A stretch of 64,000 nt of DNA from Callorhinus ursinus (GCF_003265705.1 NW_020313285.1:13710617-13774616), one strand, 5' to 3'; positions 33,590-45,699 are shown, counted from the stretch's first letter. Program-made: numbers and translations. Notes: generated from the letters alone by a model not told the origin.

Positions 33590-34555
33590 AGGTGAGTACA
33601 TCCACTGTTACTAATAATTGCTCTGGGATACGTGGCACATACGAGAATTATTGTTAGGTTAACTGGGTATAAAGTCACTCTACTTAGGGATGATACCCTA
33701 TGATCAACTGAAAGAGAGGGAAACCGCTGGGTCCAGTTCTCAGGCCATAAATGGAACACCATGTTGGTGCTTGTCAGAAGTGAACTCTGGCTCCACTCTG
33801 ACCATTGGAAAAGGCAAATTTCCCCTAGGAGGCAAAGCTGTGACCTACATTCGTGGAAGTTCACTTGGCATGGGTAAAGAAGAGATATGGATACTTGGGG
33901 GCACCTAAAGAGTGAGCAGTAGCTGAGCTGGTGGTTGGGTAGGAGTCTCGAAGCAGTAAAATTAAAAGATCAGAGTAACAAATAGGTGGGAAACTGGATT
34001 CTGGATGGTCTTTTGGGAGTGGTTGCAAGACATGGATTTTTGTGTTCAGGTTAATGTCCAACAAAATGCCTCACTGCCAAGAAGTCATCAGTAAGTGGCT
34101 AGGCAGAATAACTTCTTTAGACACCCCTGTCACTCTACTGCTGGTGCAGTGGGCTACGCTCAGCCTGAGTGCTGGTGATGGCTCATAGCAGGGACTTGCT
34201 CTTAACAGAATTAAACTAGCAACTGCCACTTCCATGTCCACCATGCCAGTGTCAGAGATGAGTACTGATCCCTCAAAAAAGCACTCTTCTTCAGAGACGT
34301 AACCTAGCCCCTTAGTGGTAGATTGGTTATATTTGATTCTCCATCCTGGAGGGGAGCAACAATTCATCATTATAAACATAGGTATTTTTCTGGCCTGTGT
34401 ACAGTACCTCTGTGAGCACTTTTCTAGCACTCACAGAGTGCCTCATCTACTGTCATGGGTCTTCTATACGAATTTTTTTAGACGAAGAAACACCTTCTGT
34501 ATCAAGAAGTGTGATAAATGGCTCATAGCCATGGAGTCTATTTGTCTTTCTGTGT
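33590..34555. other. Unclassified segment within the ERVL remnant
   Basis: It occupies the place where integrase should be, but neither the HHCC finger nor the DDE core can be read on the plus strand. Minus-strand frames of 99, 67 and 119 codons (33565-33864, 33861-34064, 34071-34430) lie almost end to end. I do not recognise any of them. Confidence 0.4.
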
Positions 34556-34559
34556 ACCT

Positions 34560-35135
34560 TATGACCCAGAGGTACAGTTGTGGAATGGCCTATATTACAG
34601 GCTCAGGTAAGAAGCTAACTTGAGGACAAAACTCTGAGGATTTGGATTGCGGTACTGTAGGCTGTGATACATGAACTGAACCGATTACCAATAGATAGTA
34701 GTGTTGTCCCATTAACTAGAATACATTGCTCTGGGAACTGAAAGGGAAGAAGCAAGAAGGGCTCCTCTTACTATCACCTGGGGGTGATTCACTTGTAAAA
34801 TGGCCCTTTTCTCTGCCTGCACTTGTGGACATTTCTGGATTTGTGGAAGAATGCTTCTATCCAAGGATACAGTAAGGGTTCTACTGAACTTGAAAGTATG
34901 ACGATAACCTGGACACTTTCAACTCCAGGTCACTGCCAATGGACTATCAGGTCAAGAAAGGGGTTATCATAGCGGCAAGGATGATTGACTCCAGTCACCA
35001 TGAGGAACCATGGTTGATGTTATACAGTGAGTACAGAGAAGCATATGCCTAAGGGGCAGGAGATTATGGGGGCATCTCGGTGCATTTCCGCCCAGTGGTA
35101 ATGGTGATCAAGCAGTTGTGTTAATGACCTGACAA
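34560..35135 (+). pseudogene. ERVL integrase C-terminus and dUTPase relic
   Basis: The integrase end is marked by 'cagttgtggaatggcc' (34572-34587). The dUTPase part is marked by KKGVIIAARMIDSSH, aligning with QQAKKGV...GVID of copy one, and then LMLYSEYREAYA. Stops and frame changes intervene. ERVL dUTPase normally hydrolyses dUTP. Confidence 0.6.
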
Positions 35136-35199
35136 GGACACCGGCTTAACATTTTCTGACTCTAGTATATTATTTGCTTACATTCAGTTTGTGTTTAAT

Positions 35200-35330
35200 T
35201 TTTTGTCTTCTCCCTTTAGAATGTACACTACACAGTGCCAGGTATTTATTTTGTTCATTTATGTATCTTAAGTGGCTACAACATAGTAGGGGTTCTGTAA
35301 ATATTTTTGAGTATGTGAACAAATACTAAT
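35200..35330 (+). repeat. L2 3'-end fragment
   Basis: 'tttagaatgtacactacac...gtgccagg...acatagtaggggttctgtaaat' follows the L2 terminal layout. Confidence 0.55.
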
Positions 35331-35334
35331 ATAA

Positions 35335-37240
35335 CTAATAAAAATTGAGAAGGAGCAAAAGAATTAGAAGCTAGCATAAGTGTACGAATTCCTCCTATTT
35401 CACATATGGGGATTAATATGTTGTCTCATATTTTTTGGTAAATCAAAACACACAAAGTAAGCATATTATTTAAAGTTTAATATTAAGTGCCCAGAATGAA
35501 TTAAAATAGATATTGTTATCAGCGGTCCTCTAGGGAATATAAATGGGGTGGGGAAGACTACTTTGGCTTATTTTAAATTTTTATTTTTATCAAATAGCTG
35601 TACATAGTTAAAACCATTCTATAAATTTTATAAAGGCAATTACTTTCAACTTCCAGTTCTCTTTATTTGCATTTCACTCAGTTTTTCTAAATTGTAAGCT
35701 TACACCGCTATTTTTACATATCCCCTAAGTCAGTACTCATTGTTTATATGTTTGTGGAAATATTGCTCCTTGCTGATTCAAGGAGTGTGCTTTATCTAAG
35801 TTTCTGAAATTTTATAACTTTTTGCGTTTTTAGCTTAATGATTGCTTTCTATGTTTAGTACAGTTTTCCCCAACTATGCATATAGCTGTGTCGTACATCT
35901 TCTAGTCTTAAGTCCAAATGTTTGCTCACAGTCTGAAAATCTCTATCAGCTTTTATTTCTTTCCACTGATGACCACATTTGCATAGTTGTACATCTTTCT
36001 GCTCCAAGCTAACCCTGTTGGTCTAGTCTTACCTTGGGATCCTCTTTCTTGCTCTCTCTGTCCTGCTCTCTAGACATGTCGATGCACCAAACCAGTTTCC
36101 AATAACAGATGTAAAACTTGGAACCCAAGAAGGGGGACTGGATTAGGTGTTTTTTAGATCTATGCCTTCCTTTTTTTTTTTTTTTTTTGGTTTGCTCTGT
36201 CACGTGATTTAAAAATTTTTTGTGTGATAAATACTTAAGAAAGCACGAGAGAGAATGTTTTTGGAATCCTTGCTTGACTGAAAAATATTTTCATTCTGTC
36301 TTCTCTCATGAGAGATAATTTGGATGTACATGGAATAATAGGCTTCATGCTGTGTATTACTTCCCACTACTCGGTGTTGGAGAAGCCAAAGCTTTCCTGA
36401 TGCCCGTTCTCTTTATAGATGCTCCCCACGCCCCAGAGATGTAGGGATCTTTATTATTCACTAAGATTATGTAATTTTTTCCTTCCATCCATTACGCTAG
36501 GCACTTGGTGATCAGTTACAATTTTGAGACCCTTGTTCTTTAGTTCTGAAAAAATTGCCTGCATATTTCGCTCACAGCTTTAGAGGAAGTCTTTTACTTT
36601 CCCTTTTCTGTGCTATTGATGTTACTTCACTTCGTCATCATTCGCTTCTATGGTTGAGGCATGAACCCAGAGATTCTATTGGCATATCTCTGACAATACA
36701 GAAGAAGCTAATCTGTGTAGAAGAGTATAGAGCCCATGTGCCAAAGAAGCAGAGATAAGAAATGAGCAAGTTGTCCTAACTACCTGTCCAGGTTACTCCT
36801 GTGGTTCCCTGAGCTGTTCTTTCCCTCATTTGAAAAGGAGATTTTGACTGAGTTACATTTTGATTGAGTTAGTTCGATTTGTGTTTCCATCACAACTCTA
36901 AAATGAGTTCTGAATATTACATAGTATGTTCCTGACACATGGAGGGGCAGTCACTGGTTTGGGCTGTTTTCAGAGATATGGTAATTTTATTAAAATTCCC
37001 TTGACCCCTGGATATCTAATGACGGCTGAGAAGCTCTTCCTCCCTTAATAAGTGATCAGCATCTAAGAGAAGAGATTGTTGTTTTAAGAATCTTGCTTGG
37101 TATTAATTTCATGAGTCTGAGGATTTTAAATCTTGTACGACTGCATTGAGGAAACTGAAAGCTGCATTCTTGATGTCCTTCAAGAGAAGCTAATGTAAAT
37201 TATTTGGAGATAATTTAGTCCTATTCCTGCTCAAAGGCTC
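35335..37240. other. No supported gene or element
   Basis: AT-rich unique-looking sequence with a T-run at about 36172-36189. Short open frames (36009-36203, 36555-36758) carry no recognisable domain. Confidence 0.5.
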
Positions 37241-38109
37241 AAAGTTAGATTTTTGTTTGTTTGTTTCAAATTTTTATTTAAATTGTAGTTAGTTAACATG
37301 TAGTATAATGCTGGTTTCAGAAGTAGAATTTAGAGATTCATCATTTACATATATAACACCCAGTGCTCATCATAACAAGTGCCCTCCGTAATGCCCATCA
37401 CCCATTTAGACCATCCCCTGCCCACCTCCCTCTATCAGCCCTCAGTTTGTTCTCTTCAGTTAAGGATCTCTTATGATTTGCCTCTCTCTCTCATTTTTTT
37501 TCTTTCTTATGTGTTCATCTGTTTTGTTCCTTAAATTCCACATATGAGTGAAGTCATACGGTATTTCTTTCTCTGACTGACTTATTTTGCTTAGCATAAT
37601 ACCCTCTAGTTCTATCCACATTGTTGCAAATGGCAAGATTTCATTCTTTTTGATGGCTGAGTAGTATTCCATTGCACATGCATGCACGCATGCGCACACC
37701 CAATTTGTTCTTTACCCATTCATCAGTCGATGGACATTTGGGCTCTTTCCATAGTTTGGCTATTGTTGGTAGTGCTGCTATAAACATCAGGGTTCGTGTG
37801 CCCCTTCAAGTCTGTATTTTTGTACTCTTCTGGTAAATACCTAGTAGTGCAATTACTGGGTCATAGGATAGTTGTATTTTTAGCTTTTTGAGGAACCTCC
37901 ATGCTGTTTTCCAGAGTGGCTGCACCAGCTGGCATTTTCACCAACAGAGTAAGAGGGTTCCCATTTCTCCACATCCTCACCAATACTTGTTGTTTCCCGT
38001 ATTATTAAATTTTAGTCATTCTGACAGGTATGAGGGTGATATCTCATCGTGGTTTTGATTTGTATTTCCCTGATGATGAGTGATGTTGAGCACCTTGAAA
38101 GTTAGATTT
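37241..38109 (-). mobile_element. 5'-truncated L1, 12-bp TSD
   Basis: Antisense L1 3' portion with its A-tail side at about 37253-37270, 3'UTR to about 37460, then the ORF2 C-terminus (MEYYSAIKKNEILPF at about 37650), stopping inside ORF2 at 38097. 'aaagttagattt' lies at 37241-37252 and 38098-38109. About 845 bp of a full element was integrated. Confidence 0.92.
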
Positions 38110-39284
38110 AAGCGGTATGTTTCCAAACATTTTCCAGGCAAAGTAGGGGAAGTTCTCAAACATTTAAGGCCCACATATACACTTGAAAGACATTATTGTC
38201 ATGGTTAAAATGTTAAGCTCTGTTTTCACCACATCAAAACTAAGCACATATGCGGAAAAATGTTAAAATCACTAGACATGTGAACTTTCATACTGAAATG
38301 TGTTTTTACAATTCTATACACCTTTGACGGCTTACAGCAACCAGTATGTCATTAGTATACCTGGAAAATGTAAAACTATCAACATCAAAACAGTATGCAT
38401 TATGAATAGTTATTTATATTAAAAATGATTTGGTTCACCAAAAAAATCTGCCAGAGAAATTTTAACATAAAAGTTCCTTTAGAAGACTTCGTTTATTTAA
38501 AATTATTCAATTTTTCAGCAGCATTTCTAAGTAAAGGGCATAAAATTCCATAGACTATTGCCATACTTGAATTTTGTAATCATGCTGAATGTCTTTTGAC
38601 TTCTTTTAAAAACTGTAACCATACAAAATTTAGAACAAACAAAGTTGCATATATTTCCAGGTTTATATCACAGGACATTTAAAGATTATCCACCACCCAA
38701 ACACCAGCAAATTTCTTTGTTTTAGGATTCACATGTGGTAGGGCCCCTGGTAGATTGTGTGTTTTATAGGTGAGGATCAGCCTATTACAGAAATGTGAGC
38801 GGAGAGATGAAAAAAAGATTATTTTTATCAACATTTTAAATCTTTTTCAGTGTATTCATTATTGAATCCAAAATAAACATTTCAACTCTCATTTTTCATC
38901 TTTAGACTTCAGTGGCACTGCATTGATCATTTTAGGTCACGGTTTTTCTGCAACATCAGTTAAAAAGGGATTTAGTTGAGGAATGTGCTGTGCTAACAGT
39001 TAGTAGGGGTAATGAATGGAGTGAAACATACCCACTCTGTATAGACTTTCCATCTGTGGAGCTTTTGTGAGAAGGAGACTGACTGGCTATTGGGGCCAAG
39101 TGGACACAAGATGCTTTAGTCATGGTGTGACTAGGGAAAATCCTTAAATCAGAGAACTGGATTCTATCAGGATGTAGTTGGCATTTTTTAGGAGAAAATA
39201 TTTTCTATTTTTGGAGCATTGAACCCTGGCCAACTTGTTAAGAACATAAATCCTACTTCCCTTTCACTGGGTTTTCATGTATTT
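38110..39284. other. No recognisable feature
   Basis: AT-rich unique-looking DNA with no supported element. Confidence 0.5.
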
Positions 39285-40245
39285 TGATGTATTCTTAGGT
39301 TCATCTAGATTTAAAACTTAGAATTGAACTCTTCCTAGGGAATAGATTTTTTTTTCACCATGAAGTGATTATCTTTGTCTTTAGTAATGTTTTTTTTGCC
39401 TTCACGTCTACGTTGATATTAATCCTGGAACTATTTCTTGGTGACAATTTGCATGGTGAAACTCATTCCATCATTTTACTTTGACTCTTATGTGTTCATG
39501 TGTTTTCTTATAAGTATATTAAAGTTGATTTTTGAAAAATCAGACAGTCAGACAATCTTAGATTTACTTCATTTTCTTTTTCCTGAGTGTTGTATGTTTC
39601 TCTTTCCTTTGTTGACTTCTGGGATGATTAAATGTTTTTTCTCATTTATTTTATTTTTTTAAGATTTATTTATTTATTTTTTTTTTTTTGAGAGAGAGAG
39701 AGAATGCACGTGGTGGGTGAGGGGCAGAGGGAGAGAGAGATTCTCCAGCAGACTCCCGGCTGAGTGTGGAGGCTTGCATTGGGTTCCACATCCCAGGTTA
39801 TGATCCCAGGACACTGAGATCATGACCTGAACAGAATTCAAGAGTCAGACACTCAAATGACTGAGCCACCCAGGCACCACTTTCTCACTTTCTCACTTAT
39901 TTTAATACTGCTAATATGATTAATTATTTAATTATAATTAAAACAATCTGGAAGTTATTAACTCTGCTTCTCTAATATAAGTTGTGATTCTTCTATCTTA
40001 AACTGTAACAAAATCAAAAGTAAATTTTTAAAAATCTATTGCAGATGATACAAGGGTTTTAGAAAATGTTGAGTTTATTTTTTCCTTACCTACTTAAGAG
40101 CTCAAAGCTCCTGTGCATTTTAGTCTTGTTTTATAATGTCTCAATAAGACATTATTATTGTTATGATCACTATTATATTGTCAGTGTTTATTTAGATTTC
40201 TATAAAATTTTCCTGAGGTATAAGTTGCATACAAGCATTTGCAAT
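39285..40245 (-). mobile_element. Old L1 fragment, antisense
   Basis: 'gaagtgattatctttgtcttt' followed by 'aatttgcatggtgaaactc' resembles the complement of the endonuclease-proximal part of an old L1. It is interrupted by a SINE. The ends are unclear. Confidence 0.4.
39638..39904 (-). mobile_element. SINEC, older type, 16-bp TSD
   Basis: Minus-orientation SINE, body about 39654-39888, with a (GA)n zone and 'gagtcagacactcaaatgac'. Flanks 'tttctcatttatttta' and 'tttctcacttatttta' (39889-39904) match at 15 of 16. Confidence 0.88.
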
Positions 40246-40545
40246 GAAATATTTTCTCCTCAGGAAGAATGAAGGGGAGTAAGTCAGAGGGGGAGACGAA
40301 CCATGAGAGACGATGGACTCTGAAAAACAAACTGAGGGTTCTAGAGGGGAGGGGGTAGGGGGATGGGTTAGCCTGGTGATGGGTATTAAAGAGGGCACAT
40401 TCTGCGTGGAGCACTGGGTGTTATGCACAAACACCGAATCATGGAACACTACATCAAAAACTGTTGGTGTAATGTATGGTGATTAACATAACAATAAAAA
40501 AATTTTTTAAAAAAATTTTTAAAAAAAGAAATATTTTCTCCTCAG
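40246..40545 (+). mobile_element. Very short 5'-truncated L1, perfect 18-bp TSD
   Basis: Body 40264-40527 holds only the L1 3'UTR ('gagacgatggactctgaaaaac', 'ggtgtaatgtatggtgatt') and an A-rich tail. 'gaaatattttctcctcag' flanks it exactly at 40246-40263 and 40528-40545. Orientation is sense, opposite to the old L1 sequence it sits in. Confidence 0.95.
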
Positions 40546-41479
40546 CTGTGTCTTGACATTTCATTTTCTTGCAGTGACTTTCAAAAAGCAAATTTATCTT
40601 TTATAGTTTTAGCTTTCATGTTGAATCAATGATATATTTTAAGTTGATGTTCATGTATATTATGGGGAGAGGGTCAAGTTGTAATGTTTTTCCACATAGA
40701 AATATCCGGTTATACTAGTACCATTTGCTGAATACTTTCTTTAATACATTGAATTATTTTGAAAATATAATAGAAAATCAATCATATACATGTGGATGAA
40801 TTTCTGAACTTCCCATTTCTTCAATTGATTGGTAGAAGTATCCTTAAGAAGTTTTGATTACTGTAGTATTATTGTAAGTTTTGGAATTAGATAATGTAAT
40901 TCCAACAACTTCATTTTTTAAAAATTTGTGCAGGCTATTTTTTTATATTAATTTAAGAATAGGCTTTTTTACAAGTAAGTATCCCGAAATTTGCAAGTTT
41001 TTTAAAATTTACAGATTAGATTGAAGGAACATGACATCTTAGTAAGTGTTCCAGACTGAACATGATATACCTCTGCAATTACATATATCATCTTTAATAA
41101 CTGTACAGTATTTGTAGTTTAAATTGTAAAGTTCAGGCATACTTTAAGTGTACCCCTCACAAGTCATGTTTGTTATAATGGTATCTTAAAATTTCATTTA
41201 ATGAAACTTAAGCTTTATATTTAGGTCTGTTTTGTATATGGTGTGAGGTATGATTGAGGTCTTTTTCTCCCCCATGGATCTATTTCTGAGCTCTCCATTC
41301 TGTTCTTTTGATCTATGTGTTTATCTTTAACCAACACCACACTGTCATGGTTACTGTAGCTTTATATTAAGTCATGAAATTGAGTAATGTGAGTCCACCC
41401 ATTTTCTCCCAGCATTGTTTTGGATATTATAGTTCCTTTGACTCCTTACATCCATTCCAGAATAAGCATTTCAGTGTTT

Positions 41480-42492
41480 AAAAAAATTCTTGCTGGAATC
41501 AGGGAAACACAAATCAAAACCACAATGTGATACCACCTCACACCAGTCAGAATGGCTAAAATTAACAAGTCAGGAAACAACAGATGTTGGAGAGGATGCG
41601 GAGAAAGGGGAACCCTCCTCCACTGCTGGTGGGAATGCAAGCTGGTGCAGCCACTCTGGAAAACAGTATGGAGGTTCCTCAGAAAGTTGAAAATAGAGCT
41701 ACCCTATGACCCAGCAATTGTATACTGGATATTTACCGCAAAGATACAAATGGAGTGATCCGAAGGGTCACCTGCACCCCAGTGTTTATAGCAGCAATGT
41801 CCACAATAGCCAAACTATGGAAAGAGTCCAGATGTCCATCGACAGATGAATGGATAAAGAAGATGTGGTATATATATACAATGGAATATTATGCAGCCAT
41901 CAAAAGGAATGAGGTCTTGCCATTTGCAATGATGTGGATGGAACTAGAGGGTATTATGCTAAGCAAAATAACTCAATCAGAGAAAGACAATTATCCTATG
42001 ATCTCACTGATATGTGGAATTTAAGAAACAAGGCAGAGGATCATAGGGGAAGAGAGGAAAATATGAAACAAGATGAAACCAGAGAGGGAGACAAACCGTA
42101 AGGGACTCTTAATCATAGGAAACAAACTGAGGGTTGCTGGAGGGGAGGGGGGGTGGAGGGACGTGGTAACTGGGTGATGGATATTGGGGAGGGTACGTGT
42201 TGTAATGAGCACTGGGTATTATACTAGGCTGTTGAATCACAGACCTGTACCCCTGAAAAAAATAATACATTATATGTTAATTAATTGAATTTAAATTTAA
42301 AAAAAAAGACACTCTTGTATGACAGATGAGAAACAAATACAATTATCTGTGGGAATTGCAGGATTGCTGTAGCACAGTGAGAGAAGTGTGAATTTCACTG
42401 TATGGTTCAATCATGTGTATGTATTATCTATAAACGAGTTAAATTTAAAAAATAAGGAATATCAAAAATTAAAAAAAAATTCTTGCTAGAAT
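41480..42492 (+). mobile_element. 5'-truncated L1 with 3' transduction, 20-bp TSD
   Basis: L1 sequence 41500-42307 comprises the ORF2 C-terminus ([19 protein letters not shown] at about 41580-41636; MEYYAAIKRNEVLPF at about 41880-41925), the 3'UTR ('cacagacctgtacccctgaa') and a first A-rich tract at 42298-42307. About 165 bp of non-L1 sequence (42308-42472) ending in a second A-tract follows. Only after that comes the TSD: 'aaaaaaattcttgctggaat' at 41480-41499 and the same with one change at 42473-42492. This is the signature of read-through past the L1 poly-A signal. Confidence 0.88.
42308..42472 (+). other. 3'-transduced flanking sequence
   Basis: Lies between the first L1 A-tract and the second A-tract that abuts the TSD. 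It has no L1 character and no canonical AATAAA just before its tail ('aaaaaataaggaatatc' is the nearest A-rich signal). It should exist as single-copy DNA downstream of the source L1 elsewhere in the genome. Confidence 0.75.
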
Positions 42493-42551
42493 ATCATGAC
42501 GCCAAGGATCAAGAGTCACATGCTCTTCTGACTGAGCCAGCCAGATGCCCT
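42493..42551 (-). mobile_element. SINEC head-only fragment
   Basis: The complement of a SINE head: 'gatcaagagtcacatgctc' then 'ctgactgagccagccagatgccc'. The rest of the body and the tail are missing. It lies directly between the right L1 TSD and the resumption of old L1 sequence. Confidence 0.7.
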
Positions 42552-42732
42552 TTGACTGGAATGTCTTCAATCTAGTGACTAAGAACACCTGACCTTTTAA
42601 ACAGTGGTTTTTCTACTTTATAAACATGGTATAGCTCTGCTTTTATTTAGGCTCTCCATCTATTTATTACTCTCATCCTGTGTTTTTACTTTGTACCTAA
42701 GTATTTCCTGTGTTTGGTGTTAGCAAAAATGG

Positions 42733-42890
42733 TCCTGGGCTGCCTGGGTGGCTTAGTCGCTTAAGCATCTGACTCTGGATCTCAGCTCAGGTCTTGATCT
42801 CAGGTTCCTGAGTCCAAGCTCCATGTTGGGCTCCAGGCTGGGTGTGGAGCCTACTTTAAAAAAAAAAAAAAAAAAAAAAAAAAGGTACTG
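42733..42890 (+). mobile_element. SINEC, short older type with 26-A tail
   Basis: Head at about 42740 (gctgcctgggtggcttagtc). The body ends 'gggtgtggagcctacttt' without the CT-rich zone, followed by an A-run at 42858-42883. Flanks 'ggtcctg' and 'ggtactg' give only a weak TSD. Confidence 0.88.
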
Positions 42891-44255
42891 TTTTCTTTTT
42901 TCAATTTGAGTTTTAAATAATTAATGGCTAGTATATAGTGATGTACTTATTCATTCACTCATTTATTGAGGTATATTGGTTATATTTCAAAACTTTGCTA
43001 AATTCAATTCTAAGAACATTTCTATACATCACTTGAGGTTTTCTACGTGGACAATTATAATCAGTGAATAGAAATGGTTTTATCTTCTACTTCACAAACT
43101 GGATGTTTTTTATTTAATTTTATTACCTTATTAGACTGGCTAGGACATGGAACAGAAGTAATGAAAGAGGACATCTTTACCTTCTTCACGACATTAGGGA
43201 GAAAGCATTAAATTTTTCATCATTTACATGTTAACTGCAGGAGTTTTGCAGATGTTCTTTATCAGGTTAAGCAACTTTCCTTCTGTTCTTCATTCGCTGC
43301 GTTTTGATGATGAATGGATGTTGAATTTTAGCAATGCTTTTTCTGCATCTGTTGAGATGAACATGTGGCTTTTCCTTAGTCTGCTGATATAATGAATTCT
43401 TTTGGCCGAATTTTGAATATTAAACCAGTCTTAGGGTCCCAGGATAAATCACACTTGATCATGAGGCACTCTCTTTTTTTCTATTTTGCTGGATTAAAAT
43501 TGCTAATACTATATTTAAGATTTTTTTGCATTTATGTTCATGAAGGATGTTAAATTGTGTTTTTATATCTTTTACTGGTTTTATTTTTATAAAGTGATTT
43601 CTTGGGTCAGTTTGTGTAAAACTGGTATTATTTTTTAATACTTTGGTAGAATCCATTAACCAAACAATCTGGGCCTTGAGATCGTTGTGCTGTAAGTGTT
43701 TTGATTATAAATTCCTCTGGTTGATAGAGGACTGTACAGATGATCTGTTTCTTCTTACATAAGTTTCAGCAACTTGTGTCTATTAAGGGATTTATCTGTT
43801 TCATTAACTTGTTGTGTTTTGGGGCAGAGATTGGTGGTAATACTGTCTTTGATTTTTTTTTTTAAATGTCTTTAGGAGCCACAAAATTGTTCCCCCCTTT
43901 GATTCCTGATATGAGTATTTTGTGTCTTCTCTGGTGGTTTGGATTTTTTTTTTTTATCAATGGTAAGAAGTTTATCAATTTTATTGATCTCTACAAGAAT
44001 TCAGGTTCTGATTTCATTGATTGCTTTCTCCCTTTCTCTTCCTTTGTTTACAGTTTTACTGATTTTTGTTCTTTTCTGCTTGCTTCAAGTTCATTGACTC
44101 TTCTTTGTTAAGCTTCTTCAGATTAAAACTTTATTTGATACATTTTTTTCTTTTTCAAATATCAGTATTTAATGCTATAAATTTTAAACACTGTTTTAAC
44201 TGCATCCCATACAACTACACATTCTGTGAGTTCAGTTCTTTGAAATACCTATTAC

Positions 44256-44489
44256 CTCTTTGTTAGAGGAAACAGCTCTCCCTGTATTTCTTGTATTCCT
44301 GCACAAGACAAGCCTCCGAGCAAAAGCCATTTTTGAATATGCCTTGGAAACTGGAAATAGTGTCTCCTTAAAGACAGAGAATGCTGGAGATGTCCCAGGA
44401 TTAATAGAGCTTCCACCATAGCTTATCTCCTTAGAGACCTGTATTTGAAAATAATTTGTATTGTGTTGTTTGGTGAATTGTTTTGTAAA
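44256..44489. other. Unclassified 230-bp segment inside old L1
   Basis: It interrupts reverse-transcriptase-side L1 sequence on the left and endonuclease-side L1 sequence on the right. It has a higher GC content than its surroundings and contains 'gacaagcctccgagc'. I do not recognise the family. Confidence 0.4.
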
Positions 44490-44609
44490 TAACACTTAAG
44501 TCAAATTGGTTAGTAGTTTTTTGCAGGCCTTTTGTGTCCTTAGTGACTTGCTCTTGTTTTATAAAGTACTGAAAGTATTGAATTCTTTTCTTTTCTTTCT
44601 TTTTTTAAT

Positions 44610-44805
44610 TTTTTTAAAAGATTTTATTTATTTGACAGAGAGAGACACAGTGAGAGAGGGAACACAAGCAGGGGGAGTGGGAGAGGGAGAAGCAGGCTTC
44701 CCGCTGAGCAGGGAGCCCGATGCGGGGCTCGATCCCAGGACCCTGGGATCATGACCTGAGCCGAAGGCAGACGCTTAATGACTGAGCCACCCAGGCGCCC
44801 CCTCC
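44610..44805 (-). mobile_element. SINEC, young type
   Basis: Minus-orientation, near-consensus copy ('gacacagtgagagagggaac', 'gagcccgatgcggggctcg', 'ccacccaggcgcccc'). The flanks are T- and C-rich, so the TSD cannot be read. Confidence 0.92.
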
Positions 44806-44870
44806 CGCCCCCCTTTTTTTTTAGAAAGGGAGAGCACAGGGGTGCAGGTATATCCAATCTACTTTTGGTC

Positions 44871-45126
44871 CTGATGAGGTCATTCTTTTTTTTTTTTAAG
44901 ATTTATTTATTCATTTGAGAGAGAGAGAGAGAGAGAGTGTGTGTGCATGTGATTGAGTGGGGAGGTTTAGAGGGAAAGAGAGACTCTCCAGCGGACTCCC
45001 GCTGAGCAAGGAGCATGATGCTGGGCTTGATCACAAGACCCTGAGATCATTACCTGAGCTTAGATCAAGAGTCGGATGCTTAACTGACTGGAGCCACCCG
45101 GATACTCCCTGAGGAGGTCATTCTTT
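44871..45126 (-). mobile_element. SINEC, 18-bp TSD
   Basis: Body 44889-45108 with a (GA)n/(GT)n zone. Flanks 'ctgatgaggtcattcttt' (44871-44888) and 'ctgaggaggtcattcttt' (45109-45126) match at 17 of 18. Confidence 0.93.
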
Positions 45127-45699
45127 ATCTCTGTTACCATGTGTTGGATTTTTATCCAAGGGACTCTTTTTAAATATCTTCTAGTTCTTTGCTAAAATTC
45201 CCCATCTGTTCATATATATTGTCCACCTTTTCCTCTGAAGCCTTTAATTTATTAATTATAGTTATTTTCCACTTTGAATATTTGGGCCATATGTAGGTCT
45301 GGTTCTGTTGTTTGCTGTTTGTTTTTACAGTGCTCTTGAGTGTTTAGTTTCTATAGGTATGATGTTTATTGGCTTTGGAATTTTATTTTTGAACATTCTT
45401 TGTGAACTTGGAAGGAAAGGTCTTCTGCAGAGAGACTTTTCACTTTATCTTGCTGAGGCCTAGAGCCCATAAGGGTTCAGAATGATTCTCAATGAAATCC
45501 CTACCTTAGTTTTCTCTCAGTGAGAATGGTTTCAATTTGGGCTTTAAAACAGATTTTGGTTGCAAATTATTGGTGGTGGTTTTTCCCTTTTTGAACTTAG
45601 TATCCAGGTACGAGGAATCAAATTCCTGAGGCAATGATATGATTTCTGGATTATTCCCATAGGGTGATACAGTCCTAGGGAATAACATACTATTACAGT

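Larger units (their letters stand above)
31400..35150 (+). mobile_element. Second ERVL-class remnant, sense orientation
   Basis: Reading left to right: reverse transcriptase (about 31500-32010), an RNase H-like piece (32690-32815), the integrase C-terminal end (about 34560-34750) and dUTPase (about 34860-35130). This is the same gene order as the copy at 0.7-4.3 kb but on the opposite strand. It is interrupted by two nested SINEs and an L1 fragment, and every frame is broken. The part between 33590 and 34555 cannot be matched to the integrase core of copy one and may be foreign. No LTRs were recognised. Confidence 0.65.
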
